Shown here: one piece after another, positions 1-7,391 of the stretch
Layout: every line of letters begins with the position of its first letter
Position numbering within the stretch: the first letter of the stretch is position 1
DNA from: JBFWNZ01 sp050250795
GTDB taxonomy: Bacteria; Pseudomonadota; Alphaproteobacteria; UBA8366
Length of the DNA: 10,614 bases
Assembly: GCA_050250795.1 (NCBI GenBank)
Contig: JBFWNZ010000109.1
Coordinates: 1-10,614 of the forward strand
Direction: 5' to 3'
Translations under genes and position numbers: made by a program
The notes under the pieces: model-generated
Databases searched by the model: none
Seen by the model: the letters and a program-made list of their open reading frames with translations, nothing else
What the model was told of the DNA's origin: nothing

Positions 1-897
1 CTCTCCTACAGCCTGAACAATCAGCTCGGCTACATGGTGGTCGGCATCGGCATCGGCACGGAACTGTCCTTGAACGGCACGGCCGCGCATGCCTTCGCCC
101 ATATCCTCTACAAAGCGCTGCTGTTCATGTCGATGGGCGCGGTTTTGTATCGCACGGGCACAGTGAAGGCATCCGAACTGGGCGGCTTGTACAAGAGCAT
201 GCCCTGGACGACGGGGTTCTGCATCGTCGGCGCCATGTCGATTTCGGCGTTCCCGCTGCTCAGCGGGTTCGTAACGAAGTCCATGATCATGAGTGCCGCG
301 GCGGAAGAGGGATATTACGCCGTGTTCCTGGTGCTCTTGTTCGCGTCCGCCGGCGTGATGGAGCATTCGGGAATCAAGATTCCGTATTTCGCGTTCTTCG
401 CCCATGACAGCGGACGCCGCGTCAAGGAAGCGCCTTGGAACATGCTTCTGGCGATGGGGCTGACCGCATTCTTGTGCATCGCCATCGGGGTCTATCCCTA
501 TCCGCTTTACGAAATCCTGCCCTTCCCCGTGGACTACGTGCCCTTTACCGCGACGCATGTCGTGACGATGTTGCAACTTCTGATGTTCTCGGTTCTGGCT
601 TTTGCCGTGCTGGTGCGCACCGGGCTGTATCCGCCGGAGATGCCGTCGGTAAATCTGGATTTCGATGTGGTCTATCGAAAGCTGCTTCCGGCCGTCGCTC
701 TTCGTGTCCGTGGGGCAGCGACGGCGGTTGCCGCGGCATTCGCCCAGATGGCGAATACGCTATCTGCCTTTCTGCTGGATCGCGTACTGCATTATCACGG
801 ACCGCGCGGCGTGCTGGCGCGGACCTGGGCGGTTGGAAGCGCCGCCATCTGGGTGGTCGGTCTGCTCGTCATCTATATGCTGCTTTATTTCGTCTAG
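1..897 (+). CDS. Na+/H+ antiporter subunit D-like protein (Mrp/complex I antiporter family), 5'-truncated
   Basis: This is the C-terminal 298 residues of a polytopic inner-membrane protein. The frame is open to base 1, so the gene starts outside the window, and it ends at TAG 895-897. It resembles the proton-translocating subunits shared by Mrp cation/proton antiporters (MrpD) and complex I (NuoM/NuoN). The His/Lys-bearing helix HAFAHILYKALLFMSMGAV is the typical proton-path helix of this fold, and FPLLSGFVTKS matches the later conserved Pro/Gly/Lys helix. Several more hydrophobic segments follow, and the last helix ends at the C-terminus (VVGLLVIYMLLYFV). In the family, these subunits couple proton movement to Na+ export within a multi-subunit complex; the other mrp genes would lie upstream, outside the window. 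The gene converges on the kinase gene with 12 bp between the stops. A stand-alone NuoM/N/L-like subunit cannot be excluded. Confidence 0.85.
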   Translation, partial: LSYSLNNQLGYMVVGIGIGTELSLNGTAAHAFAHILYKALLFMSMGAVLYRTGTVKASELGGLYKSMPWTTGFCIVGAMSISAFPLLSGFVTKSMIMSAAAEEGYYAVFLVLLFASAGVMEHSGIKIPYFAFFAHDSGRRVKEAPWNMLLAMGLTAFLCIAIGVYPYPLYEILPFPVDYVPFTATHVVTMLQLLMFSVLAFAVLVRTGLYPPEMPSVNLDFDVVYRKLLPAVALRVRGAATAVAAAFAQMANTLSAFLLDRVLHYHGPRGVLARTWAVGSAAIWVVGLLVIYMLLYFV

Positions 898-909
898 CCG
901 GGTGCCGCG

Positions 910-3900
910 TCAGAGGGGGGCGGCAGCCAATCGTCCGGGCACCAGCCGACGCAGAGTCCGGTCCGGAGGAAAGACGATGGTGACGCGCGTTCCCGCCCCG
1001 GGTTTGCTCGAAAGCGTCAATGTGCCGCCATGGATCTCGACCAGCGATTTGACGATGGGCAGACCTAATCCTGTTCCCGCATGACGGCTCGTTTCGATGC
1101 TGCTTACCTGGCCGAAAGGGGACATGACGGTCGTCCGGTCGCTTTCGGCGATGCCGATTCCCGTATCGGAAACCACCAAACGGATTCGATCGTCGTCGGT
1201 CAGGTGAATCCGGAGCTGGACGCGTCCGCCAGGCGGCGTGAACTTGTTCGCGTTGGATAAAAGGTTGAGCAATATCTGCCGTACGGCTCGCTCATCCGCA
1301 TGCAGATCGGGCAGCCTCGACTGAACGACGACGCGGAACCGCAGGCCGTTGTCCTGCATTTGCGCCTGCATGACTTTTGCGGTCTCGCGGACGAGCTTTG
1401 CGATGTCGATGGATGTCGATCGAAGTTCGTGTTTGCCGGCTTCGATCTTCGACATGTCCAGAATGTCGTTGATCAGATCGAGCAGGTGGCGGCCGCTCAG
1501 CAGGATGTCGTTTGCGTACTCCGCGTAATGCGGGTTCCCCAACGGGCCGAACATGCGCTGGTGCATAATCTCGGAAAATCCGATGATGGCATTCAAAGGC
1601 GTGCGCAGTTCATGGCTCATCATGGCCAGGAAGTTCGACTTCGCCTTGTTGGCGCGTTCGGCCGTCTCCAGAGCCCGCTGCAGCGCCTGCTCGGACTCCT
1701 TGCGTTTCGTGGCGTCCACGATCGCGCTCTGGAGCACACGCTGACCGCGCCATTGGATGACCTGAACGGCTCGATTCACCCAGAAGCGCCGGCCATCGCG
1801 ATGCAGGGCGGCGTGCTCGTACGCGGTGGAGGAGATGTCCCCGGCAAGCCTGGCCATCCGATACGCAAAGATGCGCGAGCGTTCCTCCGGTGCGACGAGT
1901 TCCAGCGCGTCTGTGCCGATCAAGTCATCGGGGCCGTCGAACCCGTACATCTGCGCCAGGGCTCGATTGGCGAACAGGATACGGCCATCGGCACCGTTGA
2001 TGCAGATGCCGTGCAGGGAGCCCTCGGCGAGATGCCGGAATGCTTCCTCGCTTTCGCGGAGTGCCTCGTTGGCGCGATAGCGTTCGGTGACATCGAGCAG
2101 GGTTGCCTGCACGGCGGGCCGTCCGTCCCAGAGGATGGTTCGGACGGCATTCTCGATCCGTATCCGGGAACCATCGCGTTGCAGACCGTCGAATTCGTAT
2201 CGCGATGGCGGGGCGGGACCTTCGCGCGGGTCCATGCGGCGGCGTGTGAAGTCGAGAATCCGCCAGTGGTCCCTCGGAGCGACAAGCCGGACGAAGTGAT
2301 CCAGTTCGGTGATCTGCGCCGGCGTTTCATAACCGAACATTCCGGCCAGAGCGCGATTGGCGAAGACCGGCTTGCCCTCGATATGGATAAGAATGCCTTG
2401 TCGCGAGTCCTCAATCAGGCTGCGGAACTGCTTTTCGCTCTCGCGCAGGGCGGATTCGGCGGCGTGACGCTCGGTGACGTCCTTGGACACGGACACATAG
2501 CCGCCGTCCGGCATGGGGAAACGCCGGATTTCGATCCGTCGCCCGTCCGAGAGTTGACGCTCCTCATCGACGACGCGTCGCATGAACGCCCGGTCCTTCA
2601 GGACGGCTTTTGCGACGCTGGCGGGATCGCCGGAGCCGTAGACTCCGCTTGGCGCGATCGTCTGAAGAATATCCATCAGGGGAGTCCCGCGAACCAACGG
2701 CAGGTCGATCGACCGGTCGACGGCGTTTCTGAAGCGGTCATTCCAGGCGACAAGCTTCAACGTCTTGTCGAAGGCCGCAAATCCCTCGTCGATCGAATTC
2801 AGCATGGCCTGCATCATCGCCGATTGATCGGCCAGGGTTTGCTCCGTGCGCTTTCGCTCGGTGATGTCGAGGCGGATCGCGACGATGCCGCCGTCCGAAG
2901 TGCGGCTTTCCTGGATCAGCACGCAGGTGCCGTCGCGCCGCTGCTGTTCGAAGGGGGCTCCCGGATTGCGATGGCGGGTGAGTCGCTCTCGTATCCATTC
3001 ATCGGCGGAGCGGTCGCCCAGGTCTGGGACGCCCTTATCCAAGGTGTCGCGCACCAACGTCTCGAAGGTTACGCCCGGCGTCAGCATGTCGCTCTGCCAT
3101 GGCAGAATTGCGCGCGTTCGTTCGTTGCAGAGAACCAGACGATCTTCCTTGTCGAAGAGCATGAAGCTGGCAGGCAGGGCTTCGATGGCATCGAGCAAGC
3201 GCTGCTGCGCGGAAGCGAGTTCCGCTTCGGCCTGGACCGCCGCCGTTACATCGCGGCCTGTACCTCTGTACCCTCGCACCTGCCCATCGGCATCGCGGAT
3301 GGGTTTGCCGCTGATGGAGTGGTAGCTAAGGCATCCGTCGCATCCGATTACGCGCAGCGGCAGATCGCGAAAGGATGCATGACGGGCCATTGCCTCATCG
3401 AGGACGGCGGATGAGGCTTGCCCCAGAATGTCGCTCCAGCGCCGGCCCAGCGTGTCCGCGCGTTGCAATCCCGTCACATTTTCATAGCGCTCGGACAGGA
3501 CGGTGAAGCGGAACTCGGCGTCTTGTTCCCAGAACCAGTCGGACGAGACTTCGGCGAAGTCGCGGAAGCGTTCCTGCAAATCCTGCAGAACCGTCTCGAT
3601 CCTCTTTCGGTCGGTGATATTCAATCCGAAGCCGCCAAGCGCGATGATCCGGCCATGGGCATCGCGGATCGGAAACTTCGTGATGATCGTGTCGTAAGGA
3701 ATGCCGTTCCGGCCGATCATCAGAATTTCCCGAGACTGCGGCTGTCCCGTCTCCAGGGCTGCGGCGTCTTGACGGCGCGCCGCTTCGCTTTGTTCCTGCG
3801 ATAGGAAATCCTCGGATCGCTTGCCGATCAGATCGGAAGCGGGGATGCCGTAAAGACGCTCATAGGTCGCATTCAGAAACTGGAAACGGCCTTGCAGGTC

Positions 3901-4155
3901 CTTCACGAAGATCGTGACGGGGGATTGTTCGGTGAATGCAAGGATTCGGGCCTGCTCTTCGCGGCGCGCCTGCAGTTCGGCGGAATGGCGCTCTTGCCAT
4001 TCCCGGATCGTGCGAGCCGCATCGCTCAGTGCGCTCTGTTGCCGATCGACGATGCCTTCCAGTTCATCGATGCGGCGCCGCAAGGCCTGCATTTCGGCAA
4101 GCCCGTCATCGTCGGCAGAGAGAGTCAGGTTCGTCCGGTCGGATATGGTTCGCAT
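910..4155 (-). CDS. Soluble multi-PAS sensor histidine kinase (six PAS domains, HisKA, HATPase_c)
   Basis: This 1081-residue kinase should autophosphorylate a histidine and pass the phosphate to a response regulator. Numbering is from ATG 4155. There is a charged, probably coiled-coil stretch at about 17-72. Six PAS domains follow at about 71-185, 196-308, 316-432, 445-562, 574-692 and 702-818, most ending in linkers such as NITDRKR, DITERKR or DVTERYR. The H-box is SHELRTPLN with His848. The ATPase has an N-box (NLLSNANKFT, Asn968), DTGIGI (Asp997), PFGQ and GTGLGL. The segment FGPLG...YANDILLSGRHLLDLINDILDMSKIEAG is typical of PleC/DivJ-like alphaproteobacterial kinases. I see no membrane segment, signal peptide or receiver domain, so it is probably cytosolic. 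No response regulator lies nearby, so its partner is unknown. A TTG start at 4200 would add 15 residues but has TTAGG abutting it without spacing; neither start has a strong ribosome binding site. Confidence 0.93.
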   Translation of the reverse strand: MRTISDRTNLTLSADDDGLAEMQALRRRIDELEGIVDRQQSALSDAARTIREWQERHSAELQARREEQARILAFTEQSPVTIFVKDLQGRFQFLNATYERLYGIPASDLIGKRSEDFLSQEQSEAARRQDAAALETGQPQSREILMIGRNGIPYDTIITKFPIRDAHGRIIALGGFGLNITDRKRIETVLQDLQERFRDFAEVSSDWFWEQDAEFRFTVLSERYENVTGLQRADTLGRRWSDILGQASSAVLDEAMARHASFRDLPLRVIGCDGCLSYHSISGKPIRDADGQVRGYRGTGRDVTAAVQAEAELASAQQRLLDAIEALPASFMLFDKEDRLVLCNERTRAILPWQSDMLTPGVTFETLVRDTLDKGVPDLGDRSADEWIRERLTRHRNPGAPFEQQRRDGTCVLIQESRTSDGGIVAIRLDITERKRTEQTLADQSAMMQAMLNSIDEGFAAFDKTLKLVAWNDRFRNAVDRSIDLPLVRGTPLMDILQTIAPSGVYGSGDPASVAKAVLKDRAFMRRVVDEERQLSDGRRIEIRRFPMPDGGYVSVSKDVTERHAAESALRESEKQFRSLIEDSRQGILIHIEGKPVFANRALAGMFGYETPAQITELDHFVRLVAPRDHWRILDFTRRRMDPREGPAPPSRYEFDGLQRDGSRIRIENAVRTILWDGRPAVQATLLDVTERYRANEALRESEEAFRHLAEGSLHGICINGADGRILFANRALAQMYGFDGPDDLIGTDALELVAPEERSRIFAYRMARLAGDISSTAYEHAALHRDGRRFWVNRAVQVIQWRGQRVLQSAIVDATKRKESEQALQRALETAERANKAKSNFLAMMSHELRTPLNAIIGFSEIMHQRMFGPLGNPHYAEYANDILLSGRHLLDLINDILDMSKIEAGKHELRSTSIDIAKLVRETAKVMQAQMQDNGLRFRVVVQSRLPDLHADERAVRQILLNLLSNANKFTPPGGRVQLRIHLTDDDRIRLVVSDTGIGIAESDRTTVMSPFGQVSSIETSRHAGTGLGLPIVKSLVEIHGGTLTLSSKPGAGTRVTIVFPPDRTLRRLVPGRLAAAPL

Positions 4156-4201
4156 CAGCGCCGCTTCGTTCCCGATGCAGCATCGCCGCGTATCTTGCAA
4201 C

Positions 4202-4234
4202 CTAACCGGTGAAGCGTTAAGCGTTCGCTAACCG
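4202..4234. promoter_or_regulatory. Candidate operator with CtrA-box-like element and short repeats
   Basis: In the gap between the divergent kinase and exporter genes, AAGCGTT occurs twice in tandem (4212-4218 and 4219-4225), and CTAACCG occurs twice (4202-4208 and 4228-4234). Bases 4217-4231 read TTAA, seven bases, CTAA, and are followed by C. This is one base from the TTAA-N7-TTAA(C) box bound by the alphaproteobacterial cell-cycle regulator CtrA. The arms GTTA(A)GCG and CGCTAAC also form an imperfect inverted repeat. The repeats are seen directly; binding by CtrA or any other regulator is inference from a short motif. Confidence 0.3.
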
Positions 4235-4253
4235 ATCGCACTGCGCAATCCTG

Positions 4254-4295
4254 TCGCAGATATGGCGGTTCTTGTCTTTCATCATTTATCTGCGA
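4254..4295. repeat. Perfect 9-bp inverted repeat just upstream of the exporter start
   Basis: TCGCAGATA (4254-4262) and TATCTGCGA (4287-4295) are exact reverse complements separated by 24 bases. The second arm ends four bases before ATG 4300. In RNA, two G-U pairs (4253/4296 and 4252/4297) could extend the stem. The site could be an operator for a dimeric regulator or a leader hairpin covering the translation start, which has no clear Shine-Dalgarno sequence. The sequence does not decide between these. Confidence 0.45.
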
Positions 4296-4299
4296 TGCC

Positions 4300-6111
4300 A
4301 TGAGTGAACCGGCGGCACGAAACGGCAGCGGGCGCGGCCATCTACGCACGATGCGGGCGCTGCTGCCCTATCTCTGGCCTCCTGGGGACCGGGATATCAA
4401 GGCGCGTGTGGTTATGGCGCTCCTTGCCCTGGCCGCGGCGAAGGGTGCGAACGTTATCGTACCACTCTACTACAAGCAGGCTGTGGACGCGCTGGGGATC
4501 GAGGGCACCGGGGCATTGGCTCTGCCCCTCGGCCTTTTGCTGGCCTATGGCGCTGCGCGCGTGGCCTCGGTGTTTTTTCAGGAGGTTCGAGAATCCGTTT
4601 TTGCCAAGGTGTCTGCCCGGGCGATCCGGACTGCGGCCTTGCGGACCTTTCGGCATCTGCATGCACTGAGCCTGCGGTTCCATCTCGAACGGCAGACCGG
4701 CGGATTGTCGCGGGTGATCGAGCGCGGCATGGCGGGCATCGATTTCGTGCTCTCCTTCATGCTGTTCAACATCCTGCCCACATTGCTGGAGATCGCCCTT
4801 GTCTGCGGAATCCTGTGGGGTTTGTTCAACTTCTGGTTTGCGCTCGTCACCTTCGTGACGATTGCCTTCTACATCGTCTTCACCATGCTGGTGACGGAGT
4901 GGCGGCTGAAATACCGGCGCGAGATGAACGAGCGCGATACCGAGGCCAACACCAAAGCCATCGACAGCCTGCTCAACTACGAGACGGTCAAATATTTTGG
5001 GAACGAAGCGCATGAAGCGGCGCGCTTCGACCGCGCGATGGCGGCGTATGAGCATGCGTCCGTCCGGAGCGTGGTCAGCCTTTCCGTGCTGAATGTCGGT
5101 CAGGGCACGGTCATCGCGATCGGTTTGGTGGCGATCATGGCGATGGCCGGCACGCAGGTCGTCGACGGCAGAATGACGGTCGGCGATTTCGTGCTGGTCA
5201 ATACCTACCTGATCCAGTTGTACCTGCCGCTGAATTTCCTCGGCTATGTCTACCGCAACATGCGCCAGTCGCTGACCGACATGGAGGCGATGTTCAGGCT
5301 GCTCGATATTCCCGCAGAAGTGCGCGACGCACCGGAGGCGCCTCCACTTGCCCTGTCCGGCGGTCGGATCGAGTTCCGGAATGTCGATTTCCATTACGAT
5401 CCGCGACGGCCGATCCTGCATGGCGTGTCGTTCACCGTGCCGTCCGGCAAGACCGTTGCGATCGTCGGGCCGTCGGGCGCAGGAAAATCCACCATCAGCC
5501 GCATCCTGTTCCGCTTCTACGATGTTGCGGCCGGCGCCGTTCTGATCGACGGACAAGATATCCGGCAGGTGCGTCAGGACAGCTTGCGCGCAGCCATCGG
5601 CATCGTGCCCCAGGACACCGTGCTGTTCAACGATACGGTATATTATAACATTTCATATGGGCGCCCGGCCGCCACGAAGGAAGAGGTGGAGGCGGCAGCC
5701 CGTCACGCCCGTATCCACGATTTCATCGAGGGCCTGCCGGATGGATACAAGGCGATGGTCGGCGAACGTGGATTGAAATTATCGGGCGGCGAGAAGCAAC
5801 GTGTCGCCATCGCGCGGACCATTCTGAAACGCCCTACAATCCTGTTGTTCGACGAAGCAACCTCGGCGCTGGACACGCATACGGAACGCGAAATTCAGAA
5901 AAGCCTGGCGGAAGTGTCGCTCGACCGGACGACATTGATCATCGCGCATCGGCTGTCGACGGTTGTGGATGCCGACGAAATCCTGGTGTTGGACCGGGGA
6001 CGGATCGTCGAACGGGGATCGCATGCCGACCTGCTCGCACGCCGAGGCGCCTATGCGGCGATGTGGTTGCGCCAACAGCGGTCGGAAGGAGCGGCCGTCG
6101 AAGCCGGATGA
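4300..6111 (+). CDS. Atm1-type ABC exporter (fused permease and ATPase)
   Basis: This 603-residue half-transporter should work as a homodimer in the inner membrane. The transmembrane domain spans about 35-320, with the motif NYETVKYFGNE (226-236) and the NMRQSLTDMEAMFRLLD stretch typical of Atm1/ABCB7-like exporters. The ATPase domain (about 355-590) is complete: Walker A GPSGAGKST (390-398, Lys396), Q-loop VPQD, signature LSGGEKQR (494-501), Walker B ILLFDE with catalytic Glu519, and H-loop His550. Known bacterial and mitochondrial members move glutathione-linked species, such as persulfides or metal-glutathione adducts, and serve Fe-S or heavy-metal homeostasis; the cargo here is inferred from the family. 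The start at 4300 is the first possible one in an ORF open only from 4213, but it lacks a clear ribosome binding site; Met18 (4351) is an alternative. The gene is divergent from the kinase and sits 31 bp before the DUF192 gene. Confidence 0.93.
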   Translation: MSEPAARNGSGRGHLRTMRALLPYLWPPGDRDIKARVVMALLALAAAKGANVIVPLYYKQAVDALGIEGTGALALPLGLLLAYGAARVASVFFQEVRESVFAKVSARAIRTAALRTFRHLHALSLRFHLERQTGGLSRVIERGMAGIDFVLSFMLFNILPTLLEIALVCGILWGLFNFWFALVTFVTIAFYIVFTMLVTEWRLKYRREMNERDTEANTKAIDSLLNYETVKYFGNEAHEAARFDRAMAAYEHASVRSVVSLSVLNVGQGTVIAIGLVAIMAMAGTQVVDGRMTVGDFVLVNTYLIQLYLPLNFLGYVYRNMRQSLTDMEAMFRLLDIPAEVRDAPEAPPLALSGGRIEFRNVDFHYDPRRPILHGVSFTVPSGKTVAIVGPSGAGKSTISRILFRFYDVAAGAVLIDGQDIRQVRQDSLRAAIGIVPQDTVLFNDTVYYNISYGRPAATKEEVEAAARHARIHDFIEGLPDGYKAMVGERGLKLSGGEKQRVAIARTILKRPTILLFDEATSALDTHTEREIQKSLAEVSLDRTTLIIAHRLSTVVDADEILVLDRGRIVERGSHADLLARRGAYAAMWLRQQRSEGAAVEAG

Positions 6112-6133
6112 CGCGCCGATGGCAAGGCGCTAT

Positions 6134-6139
6134 AGGAGG
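6134..6139 (+). promoter_or_regulatory. Ribosome binding site that sets the DUF192 start
   Basis: A perfect AGGAGG lies three bases before ATG 6143. The frame stays open upstream and overlaps the exporter gene, with another ATG at 6119. This site and the signal peptide that begins at 6143 favour the later start. The spacing is shorter than usual. Confidence 0.6.
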
Positions 6140-6142
6140 GAC

Positions 6143-6601
6143 ATGCGCATCGCAATCCCCATGCTTCTCCTCGGCTTTCTTTTCGCGATCCCGGCCTTCG
6201 CGCAGGAGGTCGAACCCTTCGAGCGTTCCAGCCTTGCTATCGAGAGCGCAAAAGGGCGGCACGCGTTTTCGGTCGAGGTTGCGCGCAGCGTGCGGCAACA
6301 GGCGCAGGGGTTGATGTATCGGCGCGACATGGCGGCGGACCATGGCATGCTGTTCGACTACAATCCGCCGCGCCGTGTCGCAATGTGGATGAAGAACACC
6401 TTCATTCCGCTCGACATGCTGTTTATCGGCGCGGACGGGCGCATCGTCAGCATTGCCCAGCGCACACTGCCTCAATCGCTCGATCTGATCGATTTCGCGG
6501 GACCGGTTCGCGGCGTGCTGGAGCTGAATGCGGGTACGGTTGCGCGGCTCGGCATTGCCACCGGGGATCGCGTTGTGCATCCGATATTCGCAGGCAATTG
6601 A
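6143..6601 (+). CDS. DUF192 family secreted protein
   Basis: This is a 152-residue protein with a Sec-type signal peptide: basic MRIAI, a hydrophobic core, and a likely cut after AFA at residue 20. The mature part carries the DUF192 hallmarks in order: GLMYRRDM (56-63), HGMLFDY (67-73), the MWMKNT...PLDMLFI block (81-95) and VLELNAG (125-131). The length is normal for exported bacterial members, whose biochemical role is not established as far as I know. It follows the ABC exporter by 31 bp on the same strand and has its own strong AGGAGG, so co-transcription is likely. A periplasmic location is predicted. The family call is firm; the function is unknown. Confidence 0.9.
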   Translation: MRIAIPMLLLGFLFAIPAFAQEVEPFERSSLAIESAKGRHAFSVEVARSVRQQAQGLMYRRDMAADHGMLFDYNPPRRVAMWMKNTFIPLDMLFIGADGRIVSIAQRTLPQSLDLIDFAGPVRGVLELNAGTVARLGIATGDRVVHPIFAGN

Positions 6602-6657
6602 CGGCCTGCCGCGATCATCCTCGACAAGCCGCTATATATTGTAGAGGGCGGCAGCCG
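6602..6657. repeat. Bulged inverted repeat after the DUF192 gene
   Basis: CGGCCTGCCGC (6602-6612), directly after the stop codon, can pair with GCGGCAGCCG (6648-6657) over 10 bp with one bulged C. The loop is 35 bases and partly AT-rich (CTATATATTGTAG). No T-tract follows, so this is not a classical terminator. It may be a 3'-end hairpin or chance pairing in GC-rich DNA. The rest of the 109-bp gap, to 6710, holds an AT-richer stretch (about 6632-6682) that probably includes the lipoprotein promoter, but I could not define its boxes. Confidence 0.25.
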
Positions 6658-6710
6658 AAATACCGTATACTTGATAAGATACGACGCCGATACACGGAGA
6701 ATGCGGTTCG

Positions 6711-7349
6711 ATGCTTCGGCTATCCCACTTCGCCCGCATGGCGGTGCTTCCTCTGTTTCTGCTCGGTGGGTGTGCCGATACCCCACGCTTGGCGGGCAAT
6801 ACGTTCCGGACCCTGTCCAACGATCCGCTTGGCGTGAATGTCAGCTACGACTTTCAGTATCTGGGCGAAGCCAGCTACACGGTGCCAAACAAGACGTCGG
6901 CGGATGCATGGCTGTTTCAGAACATGCATCACGCCTATCCGGGCGAGTATCTACAGGTGCTCCACGTCAAGGAACTCAACCAGTATGAAACCGGACCCGG
7001 GGACGTCGTGAACCTTGGGCGCAAGCAGTACAAGTCCCAGCTTTTCTGCGTGGCCTGGTCGGGCGAAGGCATCGCCCAGATGGAGCATGGCGACGAACTT
7101 CTGCCCTATATGGATTTCCTGCATCGGTACGTCGATGCGTCGCGCTTTGCGATGATCCGGCGCTTTATCCCGCAACGCCGGGATGACGATCACGACCGCG
7201 TCGATATCGTCTTCATCGAGGACATGGTCCGCTACGGCTTCGACTGCAAACCCTTTGCCGACCCCAGTGCTCCGGAAGGGGACGGGGCAAAGGACTACCT
7301 CACCAGTTTCAAGATCCGCTCACTGCGGGCGTTCGAAATTATCCGATAG
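6711..7349 (+). CDS. Lipoprotein of unknown function
   Basis: This is a 212-residue protein I do not recognise. The N-terminus (RLSHFARM, then AVLPLFLLGGC) is a lipoprotein signal peptide with an LGGC lipobox and lipidated Cys21. Position +2 is Ala, so the outer membrane is the likely destination. The mature part is soluble and rich in aromatic and charged residues. It has two further cysteines (Cys113 in LFCVAW, Cys179 in GFDCKPF) that could form a disulfide, and an acidic/basic patch QRRDDDHDR near 155-163. The start is supported by GGAGA at 6696-6700, ten bases upstream. It lies 109 bp after DUF192 and 42 bp before the THI5-like gene on the same strand, so it could belong to either unit. 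No domain is assigned. Confidence 0.8.
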   Translation: MLRLSHFARMAVLPLFLLGGCADTPRLAGNTFRTLSNDPLGVNVSYDFQYLGEASYTVPNKTSADAWLFQNMHHAYPGEYLQVLHVKELNQYETGPGDVVNLGRKQYKSQLFCVAWSGEGIAQMEHGDELLPYMDFLHRYVDASRFAMIRRFIPQRRDDDHDRVDIVFIEDMVRYGFDCKPFADPSAPEGDGAKDYLTSFKIRSLRAFEIIR

Positions 7350-7353
7350 GACA

Positions 7354-7371
7354 GGCAGCGCTCAGACTGCC
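7354..7371 (+). other. Weak hairpin between the lipoprotein and THI5-like genes
   Basis: GGCAG (7354-7358) and CTGCC (7367-7371) form a 5-bp stem with an 8-base loop, followed by GCCTTT. The stem is short and the T-run has only three bases, so termination here is doubtful. Confidence 0.2.
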
Positions 7372-7391
7372 GCCTTTAAGCGGGGGAGCCC

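Noticed and set aside
1300..3414. A 704-residue open frame on the plus strand opposite the kinase gene
   Set aside because: It is antisense to clear PAS and linker motifs of the kinase, has no recognisable domain, and is the kind of long shadow frame that GC-rich codon use produces.
4342..5556. A 404-residue minus-strand frame opposite the ABC exporter
   Set aside because: It is antisense to intact exporter motifs, is rich in His, Gln and Asp without domain structure, and has no plausible start signal.
6621..6640. Promoter formed by TCGACA and TATATT before the lipoprotein gene
   Set aside because: The boxes look reasonable one at a time but are only eight bases apart, too close for a sigma-70 promoter.
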